This document shows positions 35,388 through 44,501 of a DNA stretch of 49,693 bases, in pieces (position 1 is the stretch's first letter; every line of letters begins with the position of its first letter). The DNA comes from Gluconobacter kondonii (GTDB taxonomy: Bacteria; Pseudomonadota; Alphaproteobacteria; Acetobacterales; Acetobacteraceae): positions 1 through 49,693 of the forward strand of contig NZ_BEWP01000013.1 in assembly GCF_002723995.1 (NCBI RefSeq), given 5' to 3'. The position numbers were made by a program, and so were the translations under genes. The notes under the pieces are model-generated. The model saw only the letters and a list, made by a program, of their open reading frames with translations. It did not search any database and was not told the DNA's origin.

Positions 35388-35475
35388 AACTTGACGATTT
35401 TTTACTTAGAAGTCGAAATAACGTCTGCTGTCGAGAAATCTCATCCCAAAATAGACATTCTGCTTCCCCCCCCAA

Positions 35476-37002
35476 TCAGCCGTTGGCGCTTTGGGGAAAC
35501 GGAAGCAGTTCGCTGAGACGTGCGGCTGGATATCCATCGATCATGCGCGTCAACACGTCACGCAGCCAAGCAAATGGCTCGATCCCATTGAGCTTGGCTG
35601 TTTCGATCAGGGACGCCACGATGGCCCACCGGTTGGCGCCGCCCTCGCTACCCGCGAACAGGGCGTTCTTGCGGCCAAGCGTGACAGGTCGGATGGCCCG
35701 TTCCACCGGATTGGTGTCGAGATCTATGCGTCCGTTCTCGATAAACCGCGCGAGATCGTCCCAGCGCTTCAACGCATAGCGGATCGCTTCGGCCAGTCTG
35801 GCGCGAGAGGGCAGTAAAGCCAGTTTTTGTCGGAGCCAGAGTGCCAGCGCCTCAACACGCGGTCGACTGTGCTCCTCCCGAAGGGTTCGTCGCTGATCGG
35901 GCGGCAACCCCCGAAGGGATGCCTCAATCTCATACAGAGACCGGATCTGCACCAAAGCCTCGGTTGCGATTGGTGATCCGGTCTGGTGCAGCTCATAAAA
36001 CTTGCGGCGCGTGTGCGCCCAGCAGGCTGCCAGATGGACTGTTCCGTCTCGTGTCAGTTGCTCAAACCCGGCATAACCGTCAACTTGCAGAATGCCGCGA
36101 TAGTTCTTCAGATGGCGGGCAGGCCAGGAGGACGTACGATCCGGTGTCGCATAAAACACCACGGCTGGCGGGACATTATCCCCAAAGGCGCGGTCGTCGC
36201 GTGTGTAAGCCCAGAGCCGCCCGGTTTTAGTCCGGCCTCGTCCTGGATCAAGGATGGGCAGTGGGGTGTCGTCTGCGAAAACCCGTTCTGCGGCACAGAC
36301 ATGGTTCATCAGCTGGTCGCGCAGCGGGGCCAGCCACCAGGCGGCGGCCTTGACCCAATCGGCCAGCGTGGAACGCGCGAGAGCGACACCGTGACGGGCC
36401 AACATCTGGCTTTGGCGATACAGCGGCAAATGATCGCAATAGCGACTGGTCAGCACATGCGCGATTAGACCCGGAGTGGCGAGACACCCTTCGGCGATGC
36501 GCTCAGGTGCTGGAGCCTGATGCAGCGTCCCGCAGGCGCGACAAGCGCATTTGGGCCGGTTGATCCGCACGACCCGCACCGAGGCCGGAACCCAGTCCAG
36601 CATTTCGCTGGTGGTCGTGCCTGCGTCGTGCAGTGCGCCACCGCAGGACGGGCAGGATGTCACGTCGGGGGGGATCGTTACATCCGTGCGCGGCAGGTGC
36701 TCTGGCAGGGCTTTGCGATGCGGGGATTTAACTATCGGTGCAGCGCCGATAGTTTCCGTGATGAGCGGGGAAAGCGGTGCCATGACCGGGGACTTTTCAG
36801 TGTCGGTTTCCAGCGTCAACAGAAGCTGGTCAGGTTCGAGTGTCTCGGCGCGACGACCGAACCGGGCGCGCTGGAACTCCCGGATGATCTGCCGTAAGCG
36901 GTCAATCTCGATCTGCCCCTCATCCACCGCGCCTGCCAGATCCCGCACCAGAGTTTGCAGGGTGATCGGGTCAAACGGCAGGCTGTCGAGGGCGATCCGC
37001 AT
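35476..37002 (-). CDS. tnpC: IS66 transposase TnpC
   Basis: This 508-residue DDE transposase starts at ATG 37002; a TTG at 37038 would add 12 residues. It has the zinc-ribbon CPSCGGALHDAGTTTSEML, a coiled N-terminal region, and the catalytic triad in ADDTPLPIL, ILQVDGYAGF and the DTNPVERAIRP glutamate. The tail SLIETAKLNGIEPFAWLRD is typical. Length is normal and the gene is intact. It lies third after tnpA and tnpB. Confidence 0.95.
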   Translation of the reverse strand: MRIALDSLPFDPITLQTLVRDLAGAVDEGQIEIDRLRQIIREFQRARFGRRAETLEPDQLLLTLETDTEKSPVMAPLSPLITETIGAAPIVKSPHRKALPEHLPRTDVTIPPDVTSCPSCGGALHDAGTTTSEMLDWVPASVRVVRINRPKCACRACGTLHQAPAPERIAEGCLATPGLIAHVLTSRYCDHLPLYRQSQMLARHGVALARSTLADWVKAAAWWLAPLRDQLMNHVCAAERVFADDTPLPILDPGRGRTKTGRLWAYTRDDRAFGDNVPPAVVFYATPDRTSSWPARHLKNYRGILQVDGYAGFEQLTRDGTVHLAACWAHTRRKFYELHQTGSPIATEALVQIRSLYEIEASLRGLPPDQRRTLREEHSRPRVEALALWLRQKLALLPSRARLAEAIRYALKRWDDLARFIENGRIDLDTNPVERAIRPVTLGRKNALFAGSEGGANRWAIVASLIETAKLNGIEPFAWLRDVLTRMIDGYPAARLSELLPFPQSANG

Positions 37003-37054
37003 ACCTATAAAATGCCAGTTTTCTGCGGGTTTATACAAGAAAAATCGGCGCGTT

Positions 37055-37417
37055 TTACCCTGCCATCAGTATGCGTCGCGCGGGGGCCTGTGCCCGCCAG
37101 TCCAACCCTTCCAGAAGCATCGACAATCGGGCCGGGGTCAGCAGAACTGTCGCTGGCTCTCCGGGGCTGGCCTGCGTGACCGGCCATGTAAAGATCCCCT
37201 GATCGAGGCGCTTGGCACACAGGCACATGCCGTTGCCATCGTGATACAGAAGCTTGATCAGTCCGGCCCTCCGGCCGCGAAACACAAACACATGCCCGCT
37301 GAACGGATCGGCCCGCAGCGTCTCCTGTACCAGCACCGACAACCCGTCGATCCCCTTGCGCAGATCGGTGTAGCCCAAGGCCACATGAACCCGGATATGG
37401 GGTGGGAGGCTGATCAT
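37055..37417 (-). CDS. tnpB: IS66 accessory protein TnpB
   Basis: This 120-residue protein matches the IS66 Orf2 family, with YTDLRKGIDGLSVLVQE near residue 17, DPFSGHVFVFRGRRAGLIKLL and the KRLDQGIFTWP ending. It is required with TnpA and TnpC for IS66 transposition. Its ATG overlaps the tnpA stop by 4 bases, the usual translational coupling of this family. Confidence 0.96.
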   Translation of the reverse strand: MISLPPHIRVHVALGYTDLRKGIDGLSVLVQETLRADPFSGHVFVFRGRRAGLIKLLYHDGNGMCLCAKRLDQGIFTWPVTQASPGEPATVLLTPARLSMLLEGLDWRAQAPARRILMAG

Positions 37418-38100
37418 CGGGGTGTCGCCAGAACATTAAGAATGGCCCGCAGCGAAGCGAGTTCAATCTGCACAGGGACGCGCAGGAAAGCACCGTTGGG
37501 CAAGCCGATCTGCATGTCTTGTCCAGAAGAAACGGGCGCCGTGGCGTTTACGTCGCGCAGTGGCGGGGGCGTTGTCGCTGTCGGTAAAGACGCTGTCGCA
37601 TCGGAAGTCAGTTGTACGGTTGCGAAAAGTGGGGGTGGATCTGTAAGTGGTGCGGGCTGATGTGGGCCGGGGATCGGCTCGGCCAGGTCCTTGAGCCAGC
37701 GATAGAGCATGCTGGGAGCGAGGTTGTGCGCCTTAGCGTATTTCCAGGTGGACATGCCGGATTGTAGCAAATCCCACACAACGTCCTGTCGCTCGGCCTG
37801 GGTCCATTTGCGGCGCCGAAACTGACGATCCGATAGCAATTGAGCCATCACGACAGGGCGGTCACCCTCAAGGGACAATGAAGAGACGTCTCTCCAGTGT
37901 CCCTTCTCCCTGACCACAGGCGCTGACCGTTTTTCTGCGAGTGAGTCCTGCTCGTCTATCTGCTGAGTCATCCGCACCACCCAGCGGCGGAAACTCCGCG
38001 GCACCAACCCGTGCTCTCTGCAGTAGGCCGCGCGGGTCAGGCCGGACATCTGCCACGCATCGTAATGCTGTTGCCAATAGTCCTGACCAAAACCCGCCAC
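37414..38100 (-). CDS. tnpA: IS66 accessory protein TnpA
   Basis: This 228-residue protein has two IS3/IS66-Orf1-like helix-turn-helix segments: YWQQHYDAWQMSGLTRAAYCREHGL near the start and WTQAERQDVVWDLLQSG with KYAKAHNLAPSMLYRWLKDL near residue 130. The start is placed at GTG 38100 because GGAGGAG lies 7 bases upstream; a GTG at 38139 would add 13 residues without a good site. The protein is longer than many IS66 TnpA proteins because the helix-turn-helix is duplicated. Its stop overlaps the tnpB ATG. Confidence 0.9.
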   Translation of the reverse strand: MAGFGQDYWQQHYDAWQMSGLTRAAYCREHGLVPRSFRRWVVRMTQQIDEQDSLAEKRSAPVVREKGHWRDVSSLSLEGDRPVVMAQLLSDRQFRRRKWTQAERQDVVWDLLQSGMSTWKYAKAHNLAPSMLYRWLKDLAEPIPGPHQPAPLTDPPPLFATVQLTSDATASLPTATTPPPLRDVNATAPVSSGQDMQIGLPNGAFLRVPVQIELASLRAILNVLATPR

Positions 38101-38151
38101 GTCGTCTCTCCTCCACACCGAATGTCGGGAAGAAAGCACAGCCTATTCGCC

Positions 38152-38181
38152 GCCGTCAGCGTGTCACGATCGGACGCTTAC
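38152..38181. repeat. Right terminal inverted repeat of the IS66 element
   Basis: Read on the minus strand from 38181 it begins GTAAGCGTCCGA and continues with CACG and TGACGGC blocks that match the left end. It lies about 50 bases upstream of the tnpA start and may carry its promoter. Confidence 0.9.
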
Positions 38182-38189
38182 CGGATTGC
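38182..38189. repeat. Target site duplication, right copy
   Basis: CGGATTGC, identical to 33469-33476, directly abuts the right inverted repeat. Confidence 0.92.
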
Positions 38190-38323
38190 GACAGATGTTC
38201 AAAAGAGGCTGAAGATACTTTCTGATTTTCTATTTTGTCTTGGGGAGGAAAATTTCTGAACCCGTCCGGAAGGCGCGCCGTTAAGGAAGCAACTCTGTTC
38301 CATGACGACACAGGAGTGTTTCC

Positions 38324-39199
38324 ATGCCAGCCGATCCCCGCACCTGCTATCCGCGCCCGCCTTTTAAAGGTCAGACGCAGGCTTTCCCTGGTCTTTCGGA
38401 AAAGATGGTTCCGAAGCCTGATTATGGGGAAAAAACCTATAAGGGGTCCGGCAAGCTGACGGGACTTGCGGCTCTGATTACGGGGGGCGACTCCGGTATC
38501 GGCCGGGCTGCGGCGCTGGCTTTTGCCCGCGAAGGGGCGGATGTCGCGATTTCGTATCTGGAGACGGAGATCGATGATGCTCGGGATATTCAGGCCCAGA
38601 TTGAAGCTGAAGGCCGGACGTGTCTTCTGCTGCCGGGTGATATCCGTGAGGCAGCACATTGCCGGGAGATGATCCACAAAACCGTCGAGGCTTTCGGAAA
38701 GCTCGACATTCTCGTGAATAATGCGGCTTTCCAGAAAGCCCGCGCAAAGCTGGAAGAGATTTCAGACGAGGAGTGGAAACGCCATTTCTCCACGAATACG
38801 GATGCCCTGTTCCATCTGACGAAAGCTGCGTTGCCGCATCTTCAGGCGGGCGCATCCATCATCAATACGTCTTCGGTCAATCTCAAGACGGCGCCAGAGC
38901 TGCTGGTACCGTATTCCATGACGAAGGCGGCAATCGCGAATTTCACGTCCAGCATGGCGCAGCAGCTCGCCGGACGAGGCATCCGGGTCAATGCGGTGAT
39001 GCCGGGTCCGATCTGGACGCCATTTATTGTAACGGGCATGCCGGAAGACGAACAGGAACATCTTGGTTCCGATGTGCCGTTGGGCCGTCCCGGACAGCCT
39101 GCTGAACTGGCGGGCGCATATGTCTATTTTGCCGATCCGCTGAACAGCTACACCACGGGGGCGCTTCTGGCAGTAAACGGTGGTGTGCCGATGATCTGA
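38324..39199 (+). CDS. SDR-family oxidoreductase (YghA-like)
   Basis: This 291-residue short-chain dehydrogenase has an extended N-terminus (PADPRTCYPRPPFKGQTQ, as in the YghA/YhdF subgroup). It has the cofactor motif ITGGDSGIGRAAALAFAREGA, NNAAFQ, and the catalytic Ser in NTSSVN with Tyr and Lys in PYSMTKAAI. Substrate unknown; the subgroup reduces small carbonyls and sugars. The IS66 element sits 143 bases upstream of its start. A terminator follows inside the 3' end of the convergent MFS gene. Confidence 0.9.
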   Translation: MPADPRTCYPRPPFKGQTQAFPGLSEKMVPKPDYGEKTYKGSGKLTGLAALITGGDSGIGRAAALAFAREGADVAISYLETEIDDARDIQAQIEAEGRTCLLLPGDIREAAHCREMIHKTVEAFGKLDILVNNAAFQKARAKLEEISDEEWKRHFSTNTDALFHLTKAALPHLQAGASIINTSSVNLKTAPELLVPYSMTKAAIANFTSSMAQQLAGRGIRVNAVMPGPIWTPFIVTGMPEDEQEHLGSDVPLGRPGQPAELAGAYVYFADPLNSYTTGALLAVNGGVPMI

Positions 39200-39214
39200 G
39201 ATGGACGCCTGAGT

Positions 39215-40546
39215 TCAGCTCTTTGCAAACGCCTGCTCGTTGTCGAGCGGGCGTTTTTCTGTTCTGGGGCCGAAGAGGAGCGTGACGGTGGCACCGGACA
39301 GGAGGATCAGGGTGGTCAGGCCGAAGACGCCGGGAAAGCCGGCGATCGGGTAAAGCCAGCCGATCAGGATGGGTGAGGCGATGGCGCCGAGACGGGCGAT
39401 GGCGGATGCAAGTCCCATGCCCCGAGCACGAAGGGCGGTCGGGAAGAGTTCGGGGGTGTAGGCGTAAATGCCGCCGAAGGTGCCGTTCATGAAAAAAGAT
39501 AGCAGCATGCCGAAAATCAGGACCTCGGTTGGGGTCTGGCTGGCCGCCATGCCGATGGCGCTGAGTGCTCCGGCGACCATGAAAAGCGCCACGGTTCCGC
39601 GTCGTCCCAGACGGTCGGTGATTAGGGCGGCGCAGGCATAGCCGGGAAGCTGGGCGAAATAGATCGAGATGGCGTAACCGAAGCTGCGGGTGATGGTCAT
39701 GCCGCGTTCGATCATCAGGGTCGGGATCCAGGTGAAGAAGGCGTAGAAGCTGAAGGTGATGGCCAGCCACATGGCCCAGCTCATGAAGGTGGAGCGCCGC
39801 AGGTTCGTGGCGAACAGATCCCGGACGGGTCGCAGGGAAGGAGTACCACGATCGGTCGTGGTGGTCAGGCCGACCGCAAGGCCCGCGCTTTCCTCGATGT
39901 CGCCGACGATCCGGCAGGCTTCTGCCGTTTGGCCGCGTTCGTCGAGCCAGCGGGGGGATTCGGGTAGGGCGCGCCGCCACCACAGCAGCATGAGGACTGG
40001 AAATCCCGTCAGGGCCAGAGCCCAGCGCCAGCCATCGTCCATGGCGGGAACAAGCATGAATCCCAGAAGTGCTGCCGTGACGTAGCCGAAGGAATAGAAT
40101 CCGGTCAGGGCTGCGGTGAAAGCGCCCCGATAGCGGGCGCCGACGAACTCGCTGAGATAGGGCGCGATGATGGTGGCTTCCGCACCGGCCCCAATTCCGG
40201 ACAGCAGACGGCACAGGAAGAAGGCGGTGAAGGAGGACGATCCGGCTGAGAGCAGGGAGCCGATGGCATAGATGGCCAGTGCGCTCATCATGACGCGGCG
40301 GCGGCCTGATCGGTCTCCCCACCAGCCGGACAGCAGGGCGCCCAGCCCGTAACCCAGATAGGTAGCGCTTCCGAGCAGGCCCAGCGCCGGGCCGCTCAGA
40401 TGCCACTGGGTTTTGAGCATAGGCAGCGCGAAAGCGACAATCGCGGAATCGAGGCCGTCGAACGTATAGCCAAGGCCGCCGAGTAACAGCAGTTTCCAGT
40501 GAAAGCGGGTAAAGGGCAGGCATTCGATGCGGGCGGCGATGCTCAT
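39215..40546 (-). CDS. MFS transporter (AAHS/sugar-porter type)
   Basis: This 443-residue protein has twelve predicted membrane helices. The start is ATG 40546 (MSIAARIECLPFTRFHW); upstream frame codons do not fit the family. The loop 2-3 signature GWWGDRSGRRRVM and the central ALPESPRWLDERGQ motif mark the major facilitator superfamily group that includes aromatic-acid and sugar porters. The substrate cannot be assigned. It is convergent with the SDR gene and its last codons overlap that gene's terminator; divergent from rplY. Confidence 0.88.
   Translation of the reverse strand: MSIAARIECLPFTRFHWKLLLLGGLGYTFDGLDSAIVAFALPMLKTQWHLSGPALGLLGSATYLGYGLGALLSGWWGDRSGRRRVMMSALAIYAIGSLLSAGSSSFTAFFLCRLLSGIGAGAEATIIAPYLSEFVGARYRGAFTAALTGFYSFGYVTAALLGFMLVPAMDDGWRWALALTGFPVLMLLWWRRALPESPRWLDERGQTAEACRIVGDIEESAGLAVGLTTTTDRGTPSLRPVRDLFATNLRRSTFMSWAMWLAITFSFYAFFTWIPTLMIERGMTITRSFGYAISIYFAQLPGYACAALITDRLGRRGTVALFMVAGALSAIGMAASQTPTEVLIFGMLLSFFMNGTFGGIYAYTPELFPTALRARGMGLASAIARLGAIASPILIGWLYPIAGFPGVFGLTTLILLSGATVTLLFGPRTEKRPLDNEQAFAKS
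39227..39258 (+). terminator. Intrinsic terminator of the SDR gene, inside the MFS 3' end
   Basis: AAACGCC-T-GCTCG, loop TTGT, CGAGC-G-GGCGTTT form a 13-bp stem followed by TT. It lies 27 bases after the SDR stop and within the last codons of the minus-strand transporter gene. Confidence 0.8.
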
Positions 40547-40743
40547 CGGTGGGGATATCTGCCGGAAACTGTGGAAACGGAACGCAATCGTAGCGGTCGC
40601 GGGATGGGATGGTCCAGAGGGGCGCAGCCGGGCCGTTGAGTCCGAAAATGGTTGTATCGGTGGCGGTTTTCCGCTACTCCGCGCCTCGCACAGGCACCCC
40701 TGGAGGTCTGTGTTGACGAAATTCAATACGCAGGAGCGTAACA

Positions 40744-41400
40744 GTGGCTAATTTGACGACACTTGCTGTCTCGACGCGTGCGAAGGCTGGTAAGGGGGCA
40801 GCGCGCGCTACGAGACGTGAGGGCCTGGTGCCGGCCGTGATCTACGGTGGCAAGGAAGAGCCCTCCATCATCGCACTTGATCCGCGCGTGATCATGAAGG
40901 AACTGCATCGCGGTGGCTGGTCCTCGCGCGTGTATAACCTCGCCGCCGAAGGTGCAGAGCCGGTTGCGGCCCTGATCCGCGACGTGCAGCTGCACCCGGT
41001 TTCCGACGCCCCGATCCACGTGGATTTCCAGCGCGTTACGGCTGGCACGAAGATCCACGTCGAAGTCTCCATCGCTTTCGTTGGCGAAGAGAAGTCCCCG
41101 GGCATCAAGCGTGGCGGCGTTCTGAATGTCGTGCGTCATTACATGGACGTGCAGGCTGATCCGGCGAACATTCCGGAGCACTTCACGGCAGATCTGAGCG
41201 GTCTTGAGATCCACGACAACGTACGTTGGACGGATCTTAAGGGCACCGAGGGCGTTGTGCTGACGGGTGGCCAGAACACCGACGTCGTCATTGCTTCCAT
41301 CGCTGCGCCGACGGTTGATGCCGAAATGGAAGCCGAAGCCGCTGCGAAGGCCGCTGCTGCTGCTGAAGCCGCTGCCAAGCCGGGCGCAAAGAAGAAGTAA
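40744..41400 (+). CDS. rplY: 50S ribosomal protein L25/general stress protein Ctc
   Basis: This 218-residue protein binds 5S rRNA in the large subunit. It has the L25 N-terminal domain ([41 protein letters not shown]), the TL5-like second domain and an alanine- and lysine-rich tail. The start is GTG at 40744, preceded by CAGGAG. It heads the rplY-pth-ychF run, a common order in alphaproteobacteria. Confidence 0.95.
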   Translation: MANLTTLAVSTRAKAGKGAARATRREGLVPAVIYGGKEEPSIIALDPRVIMKELHRGGWSSRVYNLAAEGAEPVAALIRDVQLHPVSDAPIHVDFQRVTAGTKIHVEVSIAFVGEEKSPGIKRGGVLNVVRHYMDVQADPANIPEHFTADLSGLEIHDNVRWTDLKGTEGVVLTGGQNTDVVIASIAAPTVDAEMEAEAAAKAAAAAEAAAKPGAKKK

Positions 41401-41404
41401 TGTC

Positions 41405-41974
41405 ATGAGGCTCTGGACCGGTCTCGGCAATCCCGAGCCGGGGATGAGCCGTCATAGACACAATATCGGCTTTATGGCGGTCGATGAGATCGCCAGGCGC
41501 CACGGTTTTTCGCCGTGGCGCAAGCGCTTCCGGGGGGAGACCTCCGAAGGCGTCATCGGGGGGGAGAAGATTCTTCTCCTTAAGCCGATGACGTATATGA
41601 ACCTGTCAGGCGACAGCGTTCAGCAGGCCGCGCAGTTCTTCAAGATTGCGCCGGATGATATCACCGCCTTTCACGACGAACTCGATCTTGCTTTCGGCAA
41701 GCTACGCATCAAGCGTGGCGGTGGCGCCGCGGGGCATAATGGTCTGCGGTCCATGGACAAATGTCTGGCGGGGCCGGATTACTGGCGCGTGCGGATGGGA
41801 ATCGGTCATCCAGGGCACAAGGACCGCGTGACGGGTCATGTGCTGGGTAATTTCGCCAAGGCGGAAGAGCCGGAACTTGAGCGCTGGCTTGAAGCCATGG
41901 CTGATGCGGCACCCCTGCTGGCCAAAAAAGAGCACGAAGCCTTCATGACAAAGGTCGCCCTGCTGGCGGCGTGA
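41405..41974 (+). CDS. pth: Peptidyl-tRNA hydrolase
   Basis: This 189-residue enzyme frees tRNAs from prematurely released peptides. The start is ATG 41405, 4 bases after the rplY stop. Catalytic residues sit in [10 protein letters not shown] (His19 and Asn20) and in [11 protein letters not shown] (Asp), with [22 protein letters not shown] and RMGIGHPG conserved. It is followed by a 139-base gap to ychF. Confidence 0.95.
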   Translation: MRLWTGLGNPEPGMSRHRHNIGFMAVDEIARRHGFSPWRKRFRGETSEGVIGGEKILLLKPMTYMNLSGDSVQQAAQFFKIAPDDITAFHDELDLAFGKLRIKRGGGAAGHNGLRSMDKCLAGPDYWRVRMGIGHPGHKDRVTGHVLGNFAKAEEPELERWLEAMADAAPLLAKKEHEAFMTKVALLAA

Positions 41975-42113
41975 TTGTGCCAAGTCTGAAAAGCCGCTTT
42001 CGCGAAGGCAGGTGGTTGTGAGCCTTCTCGGTTTCTGCGAACACAGGGCAACGGAATTTTCTGGAACGGATCGTTCGCATCTGAGCGGTCTTCAATGATG
42101 ATGGAGAGCACGA

Positions 42114-43208
42114 ATGGGTTTCAATTGCGGCATCGTTGGTCTGCCCAATGTTGGCAAGTCCACGCTGTTCAATGCCCTGACGGAAACGGCGGCTGCCCAG
42201 GCTGCGAATTACCCGTTCTGCACCATCGAGCCGAATACGGGGCGTGTGGCCGTGCCGGATGCGCGGCTGGATGAACTGGCGCGGATCGGCAAGTCCATCC
42301 GCAAGGTTCCGACAAGCCTTGAGTTCGTGGATATTGCCGGTCTGGTTCGCGGCGCGTCCAAGGGCGAAGGTCTTGGAAACCAGTTCCTCGCCAATATCCG
42401 CGAAGTTGATGCCATTGTGCATGTTCTGCGCTGCTTTGAAGACGACGACATCACTCATGTCGAAGGTGGCGTTGATCCGGTTCGTGACGCGGACATCATT
42501 GAGACGGAATTGATGCTGGCGGATCTGGAGAGCCTTGAGAAGCGTCAGATCGGGCTTCAGAAGCGTGCCCGCGGCAACGATCGTGAGGCACAGGCGCAGC
42601 TTGAACTGATGGAACCACTACTTGCGGCGCTGCGGGACGGCAAGCCCGCGCGGACGGCTGTTCCGAAGGGGCAGGAAGTGGAGGCGTCCCGCCTTCAGCT
42701 TCTGACGACGAAGCCGGTTCTGTATGTCTGCAACGTCGAAGAAGCCTCGGCGTCCACCGGCAATGCGTTTTCGGAAGCTGTGCGCAAGCGGGCCGAAGCC
42801 GAGGGTGCAGGCGTTGTCGTGGTGTCGGCCGCTATTGAAGCGGAAGTCAGCCAGTTGCCGCATGAAGACCGGACGGAATTTCTGGACGGTCTGGGCCTGA
42901 CGGATAGCGGGCTGGATCGTGTGATTGCGGCTGGTTACAAGCTGCTGGGTTTGCGGACGTATTTCACGGTTGGGCCGAAGGAATCGCGCGCCTGGACGAT
43001 TACGGCCGGGACGAAGGCACCTCAGGCCGCTGCCGTGATTCACAACGATTTCGAACGCGGGTTCATCGCTTGCGAAACCGTGGCTTTCGACGACTATGTG
43101 GCCTGCAATGGCGAGGCCGGGGCCAAGGAAGTCGGCAAACTGCGGATCGAAGGCAAGGAATATGTCGTGCAGGACGGTGATGTCCTGCTGTTCCGCTTCA
43201 ATGTCTGA
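42114..43208 (+). CDS. ychF: Redox-regulated ATPase YchF (OLA1 family)
   Basis: This 364-residue Obg-related P-loop ATPase has [16 protein letters not shown] (P-loop) near residue 8, the [20 protein letters not shown] switch II block near 72, and a C-terminal TGS domain (TFFTVG-type [32 protein letters not shown]). It binds the ribosome and is linked to stress control. An 8-base overlap with proA suggests co-transcription. Confidence 0.95.
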   Translation: MGFNCGIVGLPNVGKSTLFNALTETAAAQAANYPFCTIEPNTGRVAVPDARLDELARIGKSIRKVPTSLEFVDIAGLVRGASKGEGLGNQFLANIREVDAIVHVLRCFEDDDITHVEGGVDPVRDADIIETELMLADLESLEKRQIGLQKRARGNDREAQAQLELMEPLLAALRDGKPARTAVPKGQEVEASRLQLLTTKPVLYVCNVEEASASTGNAFSEAVRKRAEAEGAGVVVVSAAIEAEVSQLPHEDRTEFLDGLGLTDSGLDRVIAAGYKLLGLRTYFTVGPKESRAWTITAGTKAPQAAAVIHNDFERGFIACETVAFDDYVACNGEAGAKEVGKLRIEGKEYVVQDGDVLLFRFNV

Positions 43209-44469
43209 GGCGGGAGAAGACGTCGCCCGGATTCTGGTTGGTCTGGCGGAGAAGGCCCGTCGTGCCAGTCGGAGTCTGGCGCGCGCCAGTGAGGACACTC
43301 GCAATCTTGCGCTTTTCGAAGCTGCGAAGGCGCTGCGGGAGCGGTCTGATGCGATTGGTGCGGCCAATCAGCAGGATCTGGCTGGCCTTTCTGAAGATCG
43401 GAACGCTGCTTTTCGCGACCGTTTGACGCTGACGCCTGAGCGGATCGAGGTCATGGCGCGGGGTCTGGAGGATGTTGCGCGTCTGCCGGACCCGGTGGGA
43501 CGTATTCTGGCAGAGTGGGATCGGCCGAATGGTTTGCACTTCCGCCGGGTTGCGACACCACTTGGCGTGATCGGCATGATCTACGAAAGCCGTCCGAATG
43601 TCGGCGCGGATGCGGCGGCGCTGTGCATCAAGTCTGGCAATGCCGTCATTCTGCGCGGGGGCGGGGAGAGCCTGCATTCGGCGCGGGCAATTCAGGCTGC
43701 GATGGAAGATGGATTGCGGGCTGCCGGGCTGGATGAGGCCTGTGTGCAGATTCTGCCCTCTGCCGATCGTGCTTTCGTGGGGGCCATGTTGCAGGCTTCA
43801 GGGTTGATTGACCTGATTATTCCGCGTGGTGGCAAATCCCTTGTGGAGCGGGTGCAGCGCGAAGCCCGCGTTCCGGTTCTTTCTCATGCGGATGGTCTGA
43901 ATCACACCTATGTTCATGCAAGCGCTGATCCGGCCATGGCGCGGAAGGTGCTGCTGGATGCGAAAATGCGGCGGACGGGCGTCTGCGGGGCCACGGAAAC
44001 CCTGCTGATTGACGCTGCGATTGCGCCGATGCTCCTGCCGCTTCTGGTTCAGGAGCTGGGGGCGAAAGGATGTTCCTTTCGGGCGGATAACCGGGCTCGC
44101 GCGATTGTGCCGACACTTGAAGCAGCCCGAGCTGACGATTTCAGGACGGAATGGCTGGATTCTGTGCTGTCGATTGCCGTTGTGGACGGGGTTGAGGACG
44201 CTCTGGATCATATTGTCCGGCATGGAAGCTCGCATACCGAAGCCATTATTGCCGAAGATGCAGAGGCTGCGGCTGAGTTTCTCAACGGGACGGACAGTGC
44301 AGTCGTGATGTGGAATGCCTCCACGCAGTTCTGTGACGGTGGGGAGTTTGGATTCGGTGCAGAAATCGGCATTGCGACGGGGCGCATGCATGCGCGTGGC
44401 CCGGTGGGGCTCGAACAGCTCACATGCTATCGCTACGAGGTGATCGGCACCGGACAGGTGCGGGGCTGA
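43201..44469 (+). CDS. proA: Glutamate-5-semialdehyde dehydrogenase (gamma-glutamyl phosphate reductase)
   Basis: This 422-residue enzyme performs the second step of proline synthesis. The start ATG 43201 ([15 protein letters not shown]) overlaps ychF by 8 bases. It has the GVIGMIYESRPNVGADAAALCIKSGN block, IIPRGGKSLV, and the active-site cysteine in MRRTGVCGATETLL near residue 260. Later ones include STQFCDGGEFGFGAEIGIATGR and GPVGLEQLTCYRY, all normal for ProA. proB is not in the window; proC is at 27775. Confidence 0.96.
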   Translation: MSEAGEDVARILVGLAEKARRASRSLARASEDTRNLALFEAAKALRERSDAIGAANQQDLAGLSEDRNAAFRDRLTLTPERIEVMARGLEDVARLPDPVGRILAEWDRPNGLHFRRVATPLGVIGMIYESRPNVGADAAALCIKSGNAVILRGGGESLHSARAIQAAMEDGLRAAGLDEACVQILPSADRAFVGAMLQASGLIDLIIPRGGKSLVERVQREARVPVLSHADGLNHTYVHASADPAMARKVLLDAKMRRTGVCGATETLLIDAAIAPMLLPLLVQELGAKGCSFRADNRARAIVPTLEAARADDFRTEWLDSVLSIAVVDGVEDALDHIVRHGSSHTEAIIAEDAEAAAEFLNGTDSAVVMWNASTQFCDGGEFGFGAEIGIATGRMHARGPVGLEQLTCYRYEVIGTGQVRG

Positions 44470-44501
44470 GACGTATTCCAACGTCTGGGGATGGCCGGAC
44501 C

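Larger units (their letters stand above)
33477..38181 (-). mobile_element. IS66-family transposon carrying cargo genes (4705 bp)
   Basis: The ends are defined by terminal inverted repeats beginning GTAAGCGTCCGA (33477 inward, and the minus strand from 38181 inward) and by a perfect 8-bp duplication CGGATTGC. Inside, on the minus strand, are tnpA (38100-37414), tnpB (37417-37055) and tnpC (37002-35476). Between tnpC and the left end lie about 2 kb not needed for IS66 transposition: a CdiI-like gene (35177-34581) and an exported-protein gene (33969-33553). Plain IS66 elements are about 2.5 kb, so this one carries passengers. All three transposition genes are intact and the duplication is perfect, so insertion is probably recent and the element may still move. 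Confidence 0.93.

Noticed and set aside
35440-35480. A second IS66 left end just after tnpC, which would give a plain IS66 with the cargo outside it
   Set aside because: No GTAAGCG-type inverted repeat is present here; the matching end and the duplication are at 33477 instead.
39024-40523. Alternative 499-codon minus-strand frame over the MFS transporter
   Set aside because: It is very rich in Arg, His and Pro and has no membrane helices; the overlapping frame is a clear MFS protein.
40547-40726. 60-residue N-terminal extension of the MFS gene
   Set aside because: The extra residues are polar and Pro/Ser-rich and unlike MFS N-termini; ATG 40546 fits the family.
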